Assembly: GCF_016793285.1 (NCBI RefSeq)
Contig: NZ_JAEUMO010000048.1
Location: 1 to 52,566, forward strand
Origin: Phenylobacterium sp.
GTDB lineage: Bacteria > Pseudomonadota > Alphaproteobacteria > Caulobacterales > Caulobacteraceae
Length of the DNA: 52,566 nucleotides
Direction: 5' to 3'
The position numbers and the translations under genes are program-made. The notes below the pieces were generated by a model that saw only the letters and a list, made by a program, of their open reading frames with translations, ran no database searches and was not told the DNA's origin. Positions 17,130 through 26,143 of the stretch are shown piece by piece; position 1 is the stretch's first letter, and each line of letters begins with the position of its first letter.

Positions 17130-18221
17130 TCAGCCGGCCAGGGCCTTCGCGAGGCCCGCCGTCGACTGCCGTGCGGCGACCAGCGACTGACCCAGCACCA
17201 TGCCCCGCCAGACCTCGTCGTCGCCGTAGAAGGCCGCGCGGACCTGCGCCTTGATCGCCTGGCCTTCGGGGCTCAGCGGATCGCCATGCGCGTGCAGCCA
17301 GTTGTCGGCGCGCAGGGCTTCCAGCACCTGATTGCTCGGCACGACGCCGTACTCCAGCGCGACGCCCGCCGTGCGCGCGTGCGGGACGAGCCGCGGCACG
17401 GCCTCCAGCCAGTCGCCGGCCAGGACCGCCGAGACGGATTGCCCGCCCGACATGCTGGTCACCGCCAGCCCGTGCCAGTCGCGGGCGCGGCGGTACTCTT
17501 CCGACGCCGGATGCGCGCTGGCGATCGGCTCGGCATAGCCCCAGGGGCCGAGGCCGGTGTGGTAGTCGATCACGCCGACGTCGGACGCGGCGCCCAGGCG
17601 CTCGCGGAAGATGGTCTCCAGGGTCCGGCGCGACCACGTGGGCTCATGTCCGCCATAGAAGATGCCGTCGGGGTGGCTGTACTGGCCGCCCGACATGGCC
17701 TGCACCAGGGCTGGGAAGCCATAGGTCTTGGCGTAGTCCAGCAGCGTGGCGCGGCTGGCGGCCTGCGTGGCCTCGCTCCAGTCGGCCGGCTTCACCGCAT
17801 GATGCAGGGCGTCATAGTTCGGGTTCGCCGGCAGCGGCTTCCCGAAGTCCACGAAGTTGCGGTTCAGGTCGACGTTCTCGTGGGTCACCCGCCGGCTCCA
17901 GGCGAAGCCGTAGGGGTTGATGGCGTGGACGATCAGGGCGGCCGCACCCTGCGGCAGGCGCGCGGCCTCGCCGCGCCGGAGCCAGTCGATCTGCGCGCCC
18001 GAACCGCAGTGGCCCTCGACGCCGTGGGTGGCGGAGACCATGACGAGCACGGCCCGGGCGTCCGCAGGCCCGATCCAGGCCACGTCGGTGGCGAGTTCGC
18101 CGCCATCCGGGCCCCTTTCCGGGTGGACGTAGGCCGAGAGCGAGGCCCCTGCCCCATGCGCGGCGGCCAGGAACTTGTCGCGCGCCTCGCCAAAAGTCGC
18201 GCTGAACGGCGAGCCGCTCAA
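17130..18221 (-). CDS. DUF2817 (M14-like metallocarboxypeptidase fold) protein, TTG start
   Basis: 363 residues of the DUF2817 family, which has the M14 zinc carboxypeptidase fold. Likely zinc ligands are in SATHGVEGHCGSG (H and E, about residue 65) and a later VIDYHTGLGPWG histidine; HENVDLNRNF is the usual substrate-binding asparagine/arginine block. No ATG or GTG is available: the family N-terminus begins at a TTG (18221) that overlaps the stop of the upstream reductase gene as TTGA, so coupled translation from TTG is inferred. Substrate unknown. Confidence 0.8.
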   Translation of the reverse strand: MSGSPFSATFGEARDKFLAAAHGAGASLSAYVHPERGPDGGELATDVAWIGPADARAVLVMVSATHGVEGHCGSGAQIDWLRRGEAARLPQGAAALIVHAINPYGFAWSRRVTHENVDLNRNFVDFGKPLPANPNYDALHHAVKPADWSEATQAASRATLLDYAKTYGFPALVQAMSGGQYSHPDGIFYGGHEPTWSRRTLETIFRERLGAASDVGVIDYHTGLGPWGYAEPIASAHPASEEYRRARDWHGLAVTSMSGGQSVSAVLAGDWLEAVPRLVPHARTAGVALEYGVVPSNQVLEALRADNWLHAHGDPLSPEGQAIKAQVRAAFYGDDEVWRGMVLGQSLVAARQSTAGLAKALAG

Positions 18222-19213
18222 ACCCGCACCATCCGCTTGCCGCGGTTGTCGCCGCCCAGGAGGCCGATCAACGCCTGCGGCAGGTTCTCGAACCCGTCCA
18301 CGATGTCCTCCTTCACCCTCAGCTCGCCCGACGTGACCCAGCCCTGCAGGTCGGCCAGCGCCTTTGCGTTCTGCTCCGCGAAGTCCATCACCACGAAGCC
18401 GCGCAGCGTCAGCCGCTTCGTGACGATCAGGCCCGGGATGCCGCGCGGCCCGTGCGGCGGCGGCGCGCCGTCGTACTGCGAGAGCGCGCCGCAGCAGGCG
18501 ATGCGGCCATGGTTCTTCATCGCGAACAGGCAGGCCTCGAACACGTCGCCGCCGGTGTTGTCGAAGAAGACGTCGATGCCCTCCGGTACGGCCGCGCGCA
18601 GTTGGCGCTTGAACTCCGGGCTCCGGTAGTCGACCGCCGCATCGAACCCGAGTTCCTCGGTCAGCCAGCGCCCCTTCTCCTCGCCGCCGGCGATGCCGAC
18701 GACCCGGCAGCCCTTGATCCTGGCGATCTGCCCCACGATCGAGCCCACCGAACCGGCCGCCGCCGAGACCACGACCGTATCGCCCGCCTGGGGCCGCCCG
18801 CACTCCAGGAGGCCGAAGTAGGCGGTGAGCCCCGCGATGCCGTAGACGCTCAGCAGGTGGGTCTCCGGCTTCAGGTCGGGCAACTTCTCCAGCCGCTTGC
18901 CGGGCGCCACGCCGTACTCCTGCCAGCCGATGTCCGCGAACACGAGGTCGCCGGGCTTCAGGTGATCGACGTCGGACTCGACCACCTCCGACAGGGAGCC
19001 GCCGGCCATCACCTGCCCGCCCTCCAGCGCGGAACGATAGGTCGCGCCCTGCATCCAGGCGCGGTTGGCCGCATCGAGGGAGACGTAGCGGGTCTTCAGC
19101 AGCACCTCGCCGGCGCCGGGCTTCGGGACCTCGCCGTTCCTCAGCGCGAAGTGCCCGGGCGAGAGCTTCTCCCCGCCGGGCAGCCGGTCGAGCAAGTACT
19201 GGCGATTGGTCAT
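18218..19213 (-). CDS. NADP-dependent oxidoreductase, CurA/zinc-free medium-chain dehydrogenase type
   Basis: 331 residues without the zinc ligands of alcohol dehydrogenases, matching the prostaglandin reductase/CurA/YncB group of NADPH-dependent double-bond or quinone reductases. Key blocks are SLDAANRAWM, the nucleotide-binding VVVSAAAGSVGSIVGQIAR and FFDNTGGDVFEACL. Substrates of the family are alpha,beta-unsaturated carbonyls. ATG 19213 has GGAGATCGG just upstream; an in-frame start at 19282 is rejected. It sits in the minus-strand run after the DUF3089 gene, with a 31-bp gap. Confidence 0.85.
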   Translation of the reverse strand: MTNRQYLLDRLPGGEKLSPGHFALRNGEVPKPGAGEVLLKTRYVSLDAANRAWMQGATYRSALEGGQVMAGGSLSEVVESDVDHLKPGDLVFADIGWQEYGVAPGKRLEKLPDLKPETHLLSVYGIAGLTAYFGLLECGRPQAGDTVVVSAAAGSVGSIVGQIARIKGCRVVGIAGGEEKGRWLTEELGFDAAVDYRSPEFKRQLRAAVPEGIDVFFDNTGGDVFEACLFAMKNHGRIACCGALSQYDGAPPPHGPRGIPGLIVTKRLTLRGFVVMDFAEQNAKALADLQGWVTSGELRVKEDIVDGFENLPQALIGLLGGDNRGKRMVRV

Positions 19214-19244
19214 CCGATCTCCCTCCGTCTTCGAGGGGATCAAA

Positions 19245-20342
19245 TCACCGCGCGCGCCAGGCCGCCAGCCGCGCTTTCGCATCGGCTTCCAGGTCGGCGT
19301 AGAAGAGGTTGAAGCCCGGCGCCTTGCGTCGGTCGGCCCAACTGCCGCTCTGCTTCAGCGACGAGGACTTGGGCTTCGTCACGTGCAGCACGCCGCCGCC
19401 GCAGTAGGCTGAGACCTGCCGCGCCATGAACGCCGGCCGCGCCCCCCATTCCAGGCCCGTCGCATTGGCGGCGCCCAGATGCAGCCGCGCGGGCGCGGGC
19501 TGATCGGTGACGGCGCCCAGGATCGGGTTCCAGCAGAGCGCCGGCCGCGGCGCGAGGTTGTCCAGGCGGCCGTCGGCGGTCCAGACGAGCGCGCGGTCGA
19601 GCAGGCGCGCGGCGGCGTCGAAGTCCCCCTCGTGGATCGGCGCCCAGGCGGCCAGGCAGCCGGCCTGCCGACGCTCGACGCAGGGGGCGATCGGAGGCGC
19701 GTCCGCGGGGACGACCGTGTCGACCAGGTAGGCGGCCACCAGCCGCCCCTTCAGCACCGGATCGCGCGCCACCTCGTCGGCGAGAAGCCGCGCCGCCAGC
19801 GTGCCGCCCTGCTCCACGCCCACGACGAAGAACGGCCGGCCGCCATTGTCCTGGTCGATGTACCATCTGAAGGCGTCGCGCACGTCGCCGTAGGCGAACT
19901 GCCGCGCCTCGCGGGCGTCTTCCCGCAGCGTCGTCAGCGTGTAGAGGCTGGCCTGGCGATAGCGCGGGGCGAAGACGCGGCCGACGCTGACGAACGGTCC
20001 GACGTAGTTCGGGGCCATCACCTCCTCGAACTGGCGGTTGGCGCGCCGTGCGTCGAGCCGGGCGTTCCAGTTGCGGCCGCCGTCGTAGGTCGTGGGCGCG
20101 ACGAAGAAGACGTCGGCCTCGAGCGGGCTCGGCGCATGGGGGCGCAGATACCAGGCGGCGTCCTTCCCGTAGTCCGGCCCGGGCGGCGGCTCGTAGGTCT
20201 GGAACGGGACTTTCGGATCGAGCGCGGTCGAGACGAGGTCGCCCCAGAACACCGCCACCCCCGTTCCCAGGAACAGCAGCAAGCCCACGAGGCTCGGCAG
20301 CAGCCAGCGCCGGCGTCGCGGAGCGGGCGGCGTCTGCGACAT
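19245..20342 (-). CDS. DUF3089 domain-containing protein, membrane-anchored, nucleophile elbow changed
   Basis: 365 residues: a membrane anchor at about 14-33, then a DUF3089 domain, an alpha/beta-hydrolase relative. Family blocks include ADVFFVAPTTYDGG, APRYRQASLYT and YGDVRDAFRWYI. At the position of the GxSxG nucleophile elbow the sequence reads GVEQGG (175-180), so the expected serine is glutamate (E177). If that alignment is right the classic hydrolase mechanism is lost. It starts 2 bp after the hldD stop, so it belongs to the LPS core operon. Confidence 0.8.
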   Translation of the reverse strand: MSQTPPAPRRRRWLLPSLVGLLLFLGTGVAVFWGDLVSTALDPKVPFQTYEPPPGPDYGKDAAWYLRPHAPSPLEADVFFVAPTTYDGGRNWNARLDARRANRQFEEVMAPNYVGPFVSVGRVFAPRYRQASLYTLTTLREDAREARQFAYGDVRDAFRWYIDQDNGGRPFFVVGVEQGGTLAARLLADEVARDPVLKGRLVAAYLVDTVVPADAPPIAPCVERRQAGCLAAWAPIHEGDFDAAARLLDRALVWTADGRLDNLAPRPALCWNPILGAVTDQPAPARLHLGAANATGLEWGARPAFMARQVSAYCGGGVLHVTKPKSSSLKQSGSWADRRKAPGFNLFYADLEADAKARLAAWRAR

Positions 20343-20344
20343 CG

Positions 20345-21346
20345 TCAGCGGTACGGGTCCGGCTGGCTGAGATAGCGGCCGACGTAGTCGCCGATCCCCT
20401 CCTCCAGCGACGTGAGCGGCGCGCCGTAGCCGGCGGCGGCGAGGCGCTCCATCTTCGCCTCCGTGAAGTACTGATACTTGTCGCGGATGGCCGGCGGCAT
20501 CGGTCCGTACTCGATCCGGGCGTTCTTCCCGGCGGCCTCGAACACCTGGCGCGCCATATCCTCGAAGGCGCGCGCCTGGCCCGAGCCCAGGTTGTAGATG
20601 CCGTTCACCTGCGGGTTGTCGAACAGCCAGCGCGTCACGTCCGCAACGTCGCGGACATAGACGAAATCACGCTTCTGGCCGCCGTCGGGCACGTCCTTGC
20701 GATAGCTCTTGAACAGTTGCACGCCGTGGCCGTCGCGCACCTGCGGCCAGATCTGCGAGGCCACGGACTTCATCGAGAGCTTGTGCTCCTCGTTCGGCCC
20801 GTAGACGTTGAAGAACTTCAGCCCGACCCATTGGGGGGGCGCGTAGTCGCGGCCCGCCTGGCGCACGGCGAAGAGATCGAACAACGCCTTCGACCAGCCG
20901 TAGGTGTTGAGCGGCCGCAACGCCGCCAGCGCCTCGTAGTCGTTGTCGTCGTCGAAGCCGTGCTCGCCCGCGCCGTAGGTGGCCGCGCTGGAGGCGTAGA
21001 CCAGCCTGCGCTGCCGGTCGGCGCACCAGCGGAAGAGGTCGCGGCTGAGCTGGAAGTTGTTCTGCAGGATCTTGTCGGCGTCGGGCTCGGTCGTCGACGA
21101 CACCGCGCCCATGTGGACGACCATCTCGACGTCGCGCCAGCGCTTCTCCAGCCAGTCGAACATGTCGTCGGGATGCACGAAGTCGCCGATCGGAGCCTTG
21201 GCGATATTGCGCCACTTGCCCGTATCGACGCCGTGCAGGCGGTCGCAGACGACGAGGTCCAGGCCGCGATCCTCGGCCAGTCGGGCCACGATGTTCGAGC
21301 CGATGAAGCCCGCGCCGCCGGTCACGAACACGATGCGCCGGGTCAT
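20345..21346 (-). CDS. hldD: ADP-glyceromanno-heptose 6-epimerase
   Basis: 333 residues of the extended SDR family. It shows the NAD(P)-binding GGAGFIGSNIV at the start, YASSAATYG with the catalytic serine/threonine block, and NTYGWSK, which supplies the YxxxK pair. GLKFFNVYGPNEEHK and the RDFVYVRDVADV motif are specific to HldD/RfaD. It converts ADP-D-glycero- to ADP-L-glycero-manno-heptose, the donor of the LPS inner core. Its ATG overlaps the hldE stop by 4 bp (ATGA). Confidence 0.95.
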   Translation of the reverse strand: MTRRIVFVTGGAGFIGSNIVARLAEDRGLDLVVCDRLHGVDTGKWRNIAKAPIGDFVHPDDMFDWLEKRWRDVEMVVHMGAVSSTTEPDADKILQNNFQLSRDLFRWCADRQRRLVYASSAATYGAGEHGFDDDNDYEALAALRPLNTYGWSKALFDLFAVRQAGRDYAPPQWVGLKFFNVYGPNEEHKLSMKSVASQIWPQVRDGHGVQLFKSYRKDVPDGGQKRDFVYVRDVADVTRWLFDNPQVNGIYNLGSGQARAFEDMARQVFEAAGKNARIEYGPMPPAIRDKYQYFTEAKMERLAAAGYGAPLTSLEEGIGDYVGRYLSQPDPYR

Positions 21347-22803
21347 GCGTCAGCTCCTTTCCGGGTCATCCGGGCGATGGCGGCGGTCGTGGAGTAGCCG
21401 TCGACGATCTCGGCCAGCTTCACCTCTCCGCCCCAGGACTTCACGAGATCGCCGCCCACGACCTGGTCCTCGGCATAGTCCGCGCCCTTGATGAGCACGT
21501 CCGGCCGGGCGGCCTCGATCAGCTTCAGCGGGGTCGCCTCGTCGAACGGCGCCACGAGGTCCACGCTGCGCAGACCGGCCAGCACGAGGGCGCGGCTCTC
21601 CAGGTCGTTCACCGGCCGCCCCTCGCCCTTCAACGCACGCACGGAGGCGTCGGCGTTCACGCCCACGATCAGGCGGTCGCACCATGTTCGGGCCTGCGCC
21701 AGGTAGGCCACGTGACCGCGGTGCAGGATGTCGAAGCAGCCGTTGGTGAAGCCCACCTTCAAGCCCTGGCCGCGCCAGCGCGCGACCTCCTCGGCCATGC
21801 GCTGGGGCGTGGCGATCTTGCCCTCGGCCAGCGACGAGTGCTGGGCCAGGACCGCCTCGACCAGCTCGTCGCCGCTGACGGTTGCGGTGCCGGCCTTGCC
21901 GATGGCGACGCCCGACGCCAGTTGCGCGAAGGCGATGGCGGCCTCGACGTCGGCGCCGGCCGCCAGCGACAGGCCCAGCGCCGCGATCGCCGTATCGCCG
22001 GCCCCCGACGCGTCGAACACCTCGCGCGAAACCGTGGGGAAGTGCTTCACCGGCCGGTCGCGAAGGCCCAGGGACATGCCCTTCCCCGCGCGCGTCACCA
22101 GGACCCCCTTCGCGGCCCACAGTTCCAGCGCCCGCCCGATGGCCGCTTCGACCTCGGCGTCGGTCTCGGTGGGAAGCTCGGTGGCGTAGGCGAGTTCGGA
22201 AGCGTTCGGCTTCACCAGGTCCACCTCGCCGTAGCGGGCGAACGAGCGGGCCTTGGAGTCGACGACGACCCGCGCGCCGGTCTCGCGGGCGGCGGCGATC
22301 ACCGCGTCGGTGACCACGCCCTTGCCGTAGTCGGAGATCAGGATCACCCCGGCGCCGCGCGCGGCGTCCTTCAGCGTGCGGATCACCCTCAGCTCGACCT
22401 CGCCGGAGATCGGCCGGACCTCTTCCAGGTCCACGCGCAGCAGTTGCTGGCCGCTGGAGACGAACCGCGTCTTGAGCGTCGTCGGCCGTTCGGCGTCGGT
22501 GACGAGGTAGCCTTCGAGGTCGGCCTCGCCCACCAGGCGCGAGGCGTCGTGGCCTTCGGCGTCGCCGCCGACCAGGCCCACCAGGGCCACCGAGCCGCCC
22601 AGCGCCGCCACGTTGCGCGCCACATTGCCGGCCGCGCCCAGCATCTTCAGCTCGCGCGAGCGCTTCAGGACCGGGATCGGCGCCTCGGGCGAGACACGGC
22701 TCACCGAGCCGTAGACGAACCGGTCCACCATCAGGTCGCCGACGCAGCAGACGCGCTTGCCGGGCAGGTCCGTCAGGAGGCTCTGAAGGGCGGCCAGATC
22801 CAT
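21343..22803 (-). CDS. hldE: Bifunctional heptose-7-phosphate kinase / heptose-1-phosphate adenylyltransferase
   Basis: 486 residues with two modules. The N-terminal ribokinase-type kinase (about 1-320) has GAAGNVARNVAALGG and the ATP-site motif DASGAGDTAIAAL. The C-terminal nucleotidyltransferase has FTNGCFDILHRGHVAYL with the HxGH motif. The enzyme phosphorylates D-glycero-beta-D-manno-heptose 7-phosphate at C1 and later adds AMP. The start is ATG 22803 (MDLAAL); the in-frame ATG at 22839 gives a non-homologous leader. Confidence 0.95.
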   Translation of the reverse strand: MDLAALQSLLTDLPGKRVCCVGDLMVDRFVYGSVSRVSPEAPIPVLKRSRELKMLGAAGNVARNVAALGGSVALVGLVGGDAEGHDASRLVGEADLEGYLVTDAERPTTLKTRFVSSGQQLLRVDLEEVRPISGEVELRVIRTLKDAARGAGVILISDYGKGVVTDAVIAAARETGARVVVDSKARSFARYGEVDLVKPNASELAYATELPTETDAEVEAAIGRALELWAAKGVLVTRAGKGMSLGLRDRPVKHFPTVSREVFDASGAGDTAIAALGLSLAAGADVEAAIAFAQLASGVAIGKAGTATVSGDELVEAVLAQHSSLAEGKIATPQRMAEEVARWRGQGLKVGFTNGCFDILHRGHVAYLAQARTWCDRLIVGVNADASVRALKGEGRPVNDLESRALVLAGLRSVDLVAPFDEATPLKLIEAARPDVLIKGADYAEDQVVGGDLVKSWGGEVKLAEIVDGYSTTAAIARMTRKGADA

Positions 22804-22882
22804 GGCCTGTCCCTTGGGACGCGTTGGCGGGCCGGTCAAGCAGACCCTTCATCCCTCCCGGACAAGCCCGGGGGGACGACGA

Positions 22883-23737
22883 TCAGCGGATATGCAGCTC
22901 CCGCAGCGCCTTGAGCTGGCTCAGCAGCCCCCGCGCCGCGCTGAGGGGCAACGCGCTGGGCCCGTCGCACAGCGCCTGGTCGGGTTCGGGGTGGAACTCC
23001 AGGAACACCGCGTCGGCCCCCGCCGCCACCGCGGCCCTGGCGATCACCGGCACGCCGCTGCGGCGGCCGCCGGTCGAGGCGCCGCCGTTCGAACCTACCT
23101 GCGCGCCCGGCAACTGCACGGCATGGGTGGCGTCGATGCTCACCGGCGCGCCCAGCTCCTGCATGAGCGGGATGCCCAGCATGTCGACCACGAGGTTACC
23201 GTAGCCGAACGAGACGCCGCGCTCGCACAGGATGGTCATGTCCGCGCCCGTCGCCTCGCGAACCTTGTCGAGGATCGAACGGCAGTCCTGCGGGGCCAGG
23301 AACTGCCCCTTCTTGACGTGCAGCAGCCCGCCGGCCGCCCTGGTCGCCCGCGCCGCGGCGATCACCAGGTCGGTCTGGCGGCACAGGAAGGCGGGGATCT
23401 GAACCAGGTCCGCCACCGCCGCGACCGCCGCGGCCTGGGATACCTCGTGCAGGTCGGTGCAGATCGGCACGTTGAGCTCGGCCTTGACGGCCCTCAGCAT
23501 TTCCAGGCCCTCTTCCAGGCCGGGGCCGCGGTAGCTGGCGATGGAAGAGCGGTTCGCCTTGTCGAAGCTCGCCTTGAAGACATAGGGCAGCCCGAGCTCG
23601 CCGGTGACCGCCTTCAGATCGCGCCCCACCTGCAGCGCCAGTTCGAGGTCTTCGAGCACGTTGAGGCCCGCGATGACGACGAGCGGCTGCCCGTCGCCGA
23701 TCGGGAGGTTCCAGCGGTCCAGGGTCAGCATCGCCAT
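22883..23737 (-). CDS. kdsA: 3-deoxy-8-phosphooctulonate (Kdo-8-phosphate) synthase
   Basis: 284 residues of the class I DAHP/KDO8P synthase family. Diagnostic blocks are VFKASFDKANRSS near residue 54, SYRGPGLEEGL, PICTDLHEV, VDLVQIPAFLCRQTDL and SIDATHAVQLPG. It condenses phosphoenolpyruvate with arabinose 5-phosphate, the first committed step to Kdo. It is first in the minus-strand order kdsA, hldE, hldD, DUF3089; the 79-bp gap to hldE may hold a weak internal promoter. Confidence 0.94.
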   Translation of the reverse strand: MAMLTLDRWNLPIGDGQPLVVIAGLNVLEDLELALQVGRDLKAVTGELGLPYVFKASFDKANRSSIASYRGPGLEEGLEMLRAVKAELNVPICTDLHEVSQAAAVAAVADLVQIPAFLCRQTDLVIAAARATRAAGGLLHVKKGQFLAPQDCRSILDKVREATGADMTILCERGVSFGYGNLVVDMLGIPLMQELGAPVSIDATHAVQLPGAQVGSNGGASTGGRRSGVPVIARAAVAAGADAVFLEFHPEPDQALCDGPSALPLSAARGLLSQLKALRELHIR

Positions 23738-23881
23738 GACCGCTCAATGGCCCGACACGCGCATCACCTCAAGTGTCATGCAGGCGCGTCCCTTCGAGCG
23801 TCTTGACCGTATCCAAGGCTCGGTCGAAGTAGCGGGCCCAAACTCGTTGCGACGGTCAGGCGTTGGCGTGAAGGTGTTTGA

Positions 23882-25096
23882 ATGAGCAATGGTTCGCCGG
23901 TGACGGACCTCAGCGGCACACCGATCGTGTTCCGGACCGCGGCGCGGACCATGATCCAGAACTGGATCGTCGGGACGATGACCTTCGTGCTGCCCGATGG
24001 CCGGGAAATCCGGTTGCAGGGCGCCGAGCCCGGCCCGGAGGCGCGCCTGATCGTTCACGACTACGACTTCATCAAGCGCACCATTTCCAACGGCACCATC
24101 GGCTTCGGCGAAGGCTACATGGCCGGCGAGTGGGACACGCCCGACCTCTCGGTCCTGCTGGAAGTGCTGGCCTCGAACTACGCCCGCTTCGAGAAGGTCT
24201 CGTTCGGCACGCCGTTCATGGCGGCGCTGAACATGCTCGAGCACGTCCTGCACCGCAACAACAGCCGCTCGGGCTCGAAGAAGAACATCCACGCCCACTA
24301 CGACCTCGGGAACGCCTTCTACTCGCAGTGGCTGGACCCGACGATGACCTACTCGGCCGCCCGCTTCGAGAAGCCCGGCGAACCGCTTCCCCAAGCCCAG
24401 AAGCGCAAGTACCGCACACTCTGCGAGAGCATGGGCCTGCGCCCCGACCACCATGTCCTCGAGATCGGCTGCGGCTGGGGCGGCTTCGCCGAGTTCGCCG
24501 CCAAGGACGTCGGCGCCAGGGTCACCGCCATCACCATCTCCGAGGCGCAGTACAGGTTCGCTCAGGAGCGGATGTTCCGCGAGGGGCTGAACGAACGCGC
24601 CGAGATCCGCCTGGTCGACTACCGCGACGTGGCCGGCCAGTTCGACCGCGTGGCGTCCATCGAGATGTTCGAGGCCGTGGGCGAGCGCTACTGGCCGACC
24701 TATTTCGACAAGGTGCGCGAGAGCCTGAAGCCCGGCGGTCGCGCCGGCCTGCAGATCATCACCATCCGGGACGAGTACTTCGAACATTACAAGCGCACAC
24801 CGGATTTCATCCAGAAGTACATATTCCCGGGCGGGATGCTGCCCTCGGAAGAGCGCCTGAAGGTCGTCACCGACAACGCCGGCCTCTCCTGGGGCCAGAT
24901 CCACCGCTTCGGCGTCTGCTACGCCGACACCCTGGCCGAGTGGGGCCGCCGGTTCGAGGCGGCGTGGGACGAGATCACCCGCCTGGGCTTCGACGAACGC
25001 TTCCGCAAGCTCTGGCGCTTCTACCTGAGCTACTGCGAGGCCGGCTTCCGCACCCAGCGGACCAACGTCGTGCAGCTCTCGCTCAGCAAAGCTTGA
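23882..25096 (+). CDS. cfa: Cyclopropane-fatty-acyl-phospholipid synthase family methyltransferase
   Basis: 404 residues: N-terminal lipid-binding domain, linker with KKNIHAHYDLGNAFYSQWLDPTMTYS, and a SAM-dependent methyltransferase with motif I EIGCGWGGFAEFAA. IEMFEAVGERYW carries the glutamate that is part of the bicarbonate-binding active site. YIFPGGMLPS and FGVCYADTLAEW are typical of Cfa. It adds a methylene group to unsaturated acyl chains of membrane lipids. The 144-bp gap to divergent kdsA contains no gene; GAAGG eight bases before ATG 23882 is the ribosome binding site. Confidence 0.9.
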   Translation: MSNGSPVTDLSGTPIVFRTAARTMIQNWIVGTMTFVLPDGREIRLQGAEPGPEARLIVHDYDFIKRTISNGTIGFGEGYMAGEWDTPDLSVLLEVLASNYARFEKVSFGTPFMAALNMLEHVLHRNNSRSGSKKNIHAHYDLGNAFYSQWLDPTMTYSAARFEKPGEPLPQAQKRKYRTLCESMGLRPDHHVLEIGCGWGGFAEFAAKDVGARVTAITISEAQYRFAQERMFREGLNERAEIRLVDYRDVAGQFDRVASIEMFEAVGERYWPTYFDKVRESLKPGGRAGLQIITIRDEYFEHYKRTPDFIQKYIFPGGMLPSEERLKVVTDNAGLSWGQIHRFGVCYADTLAEWGRRFEAAWDEITRLGFDERFRKLWRFYLSYCEAGFRTQRTNVVQLSLSKA

Positions 25097-25141
25097 GCCG
25101 ACCCCTGTTCGCCATCGCCTGGCCCCCTTAAGTAGGCAGCC

Positions 25142-26143
25142 ATGCAGATCGCCCGCTCGGTTCTCGACGCCATCGGCAACACCCCACTCATCCGCCTGCG
25201 CCGCGCCAGCGAGACGACCGGGTGCGAGATCCTGGCCAAGGCCGAGTTCATGAACCCCGGCCAGTCCGTGAAGGACCGCGCCGCGCTCTGGATCGTGCGC
25301 GACGCGGAGCAGAAGGGCCTGCTGCGGCCCGGCGGCCGGATCGTCGAGGGCACGGCCGGCAACACGGGCATCGGGCTCGCGATGGTGGGCAAGGCGCTGG
25401 GCTACAGGTCGACCATCGTCATCCCGCGCACCCAGAGCCAGGAGAAGAAGGACGCCATCCGGCTCTACGGCGCCGAGCTCGTCGAGGTGGACGCGGTCCC
25501 CTACGCCAACGAGATGAATTACGTGAAATATTCCGGCCGCCTGGCGGCGGAACTTGATGTGAAGGAGCCCAATGGCGCGGTCTGGGCGAACCAGTTCGAC
25601 AACGTCGCCAACCGCCAGGCCCACGTCGACGGGACCGGTCCGGAGATCTGGGCCCAGACCGACGGCAAGGTCGACGCCTTCGTCAGCGCCATCGGTTCGG
25701 GCGGCACCCTGGCCGGCGTCGCCGAGGCGCTCCGCGCCCGCAAGCCCGACGTGAAGATCGGGCTGGCCGAACCGCACGGCTCCGCGCTCTTCGCCTATTA
25801 CACCGACGGCGAGCTCAAGGCCGAAGGGACCTCGATCAGCGAGGGCATCGGCCAGGGCCGCATCACCGCCAACATCGCCGACCTCGCCATCGACCACGCC
25901 TACCGCATCGACGACGCCGAGATGCTGCTCGCCATCTACGACCTGATGGAGCACGAGGGGCTGGTGATGGGCGGCTCGACCGGAATCAACGTGGCCGGCG
26001 CCATCCGCATGGCCAGGGACCTCGGCCCGGGCCACACCGTCGTCACGGTCCTGTGCGACCACGGTTCGCGCTATCAGTCGAAGATCTTCAACCCGCCGTT
26101 CCTGCGGGAGAAGGGCCTGCCCGTCCCGCCATGGCTGCAGTAG
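25142..26143 (+). CDS. cysK: Cysteine synthase A (O-acetylserine sulfhydrylase)
   Basis: 333 residues of the PLP fold type II family. The Schiff-base lysine is K44 in NPGQSVKDRAA, the substrate loop is EGTAGNTGIGLAM, and the phosphate-binding GSGGTLAGV comes in the second half. It makes cysteine from O-acetylserine and sulfide. The C-terminus is slightly longer than in the enterobacterial enzyme and overlaps the next gene by 13 bp. CysK and a mercaptopyruvate sulfurtransferase in one transcript suggest cysteine synthesis and turnover are co-regulated. Confidence 0.9.
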   Translation: MQIARSVLDAIGNTPLIRLRRASETTGCEILAKAEFMNPGQSVKDRAALWIVRDAEQKGLLRPGGRIVEGTAGNTGIGLAMVGKALGYRSTIVIPRTQSQEKKDAIRLYGAELVEVDAVPYANEMNYVKYSGRLAAELDVKEPNGAVWANQFDNVANRQAHVDGTGPEIWAQTDGKVDAFVSAIGSGGTLAGVAEALRARKPDVKIGLAEPHGSALFAYYTDGELKAEGTSISEGIGQGRITANIADLAIDHAYRIDDAEMLLAIYDLMEHEGLVMGGSTGINVAGAIRMARDLGPGHTVVTVLCDHGSRYQSKIFNPPFLREKGLPVPPWLQ

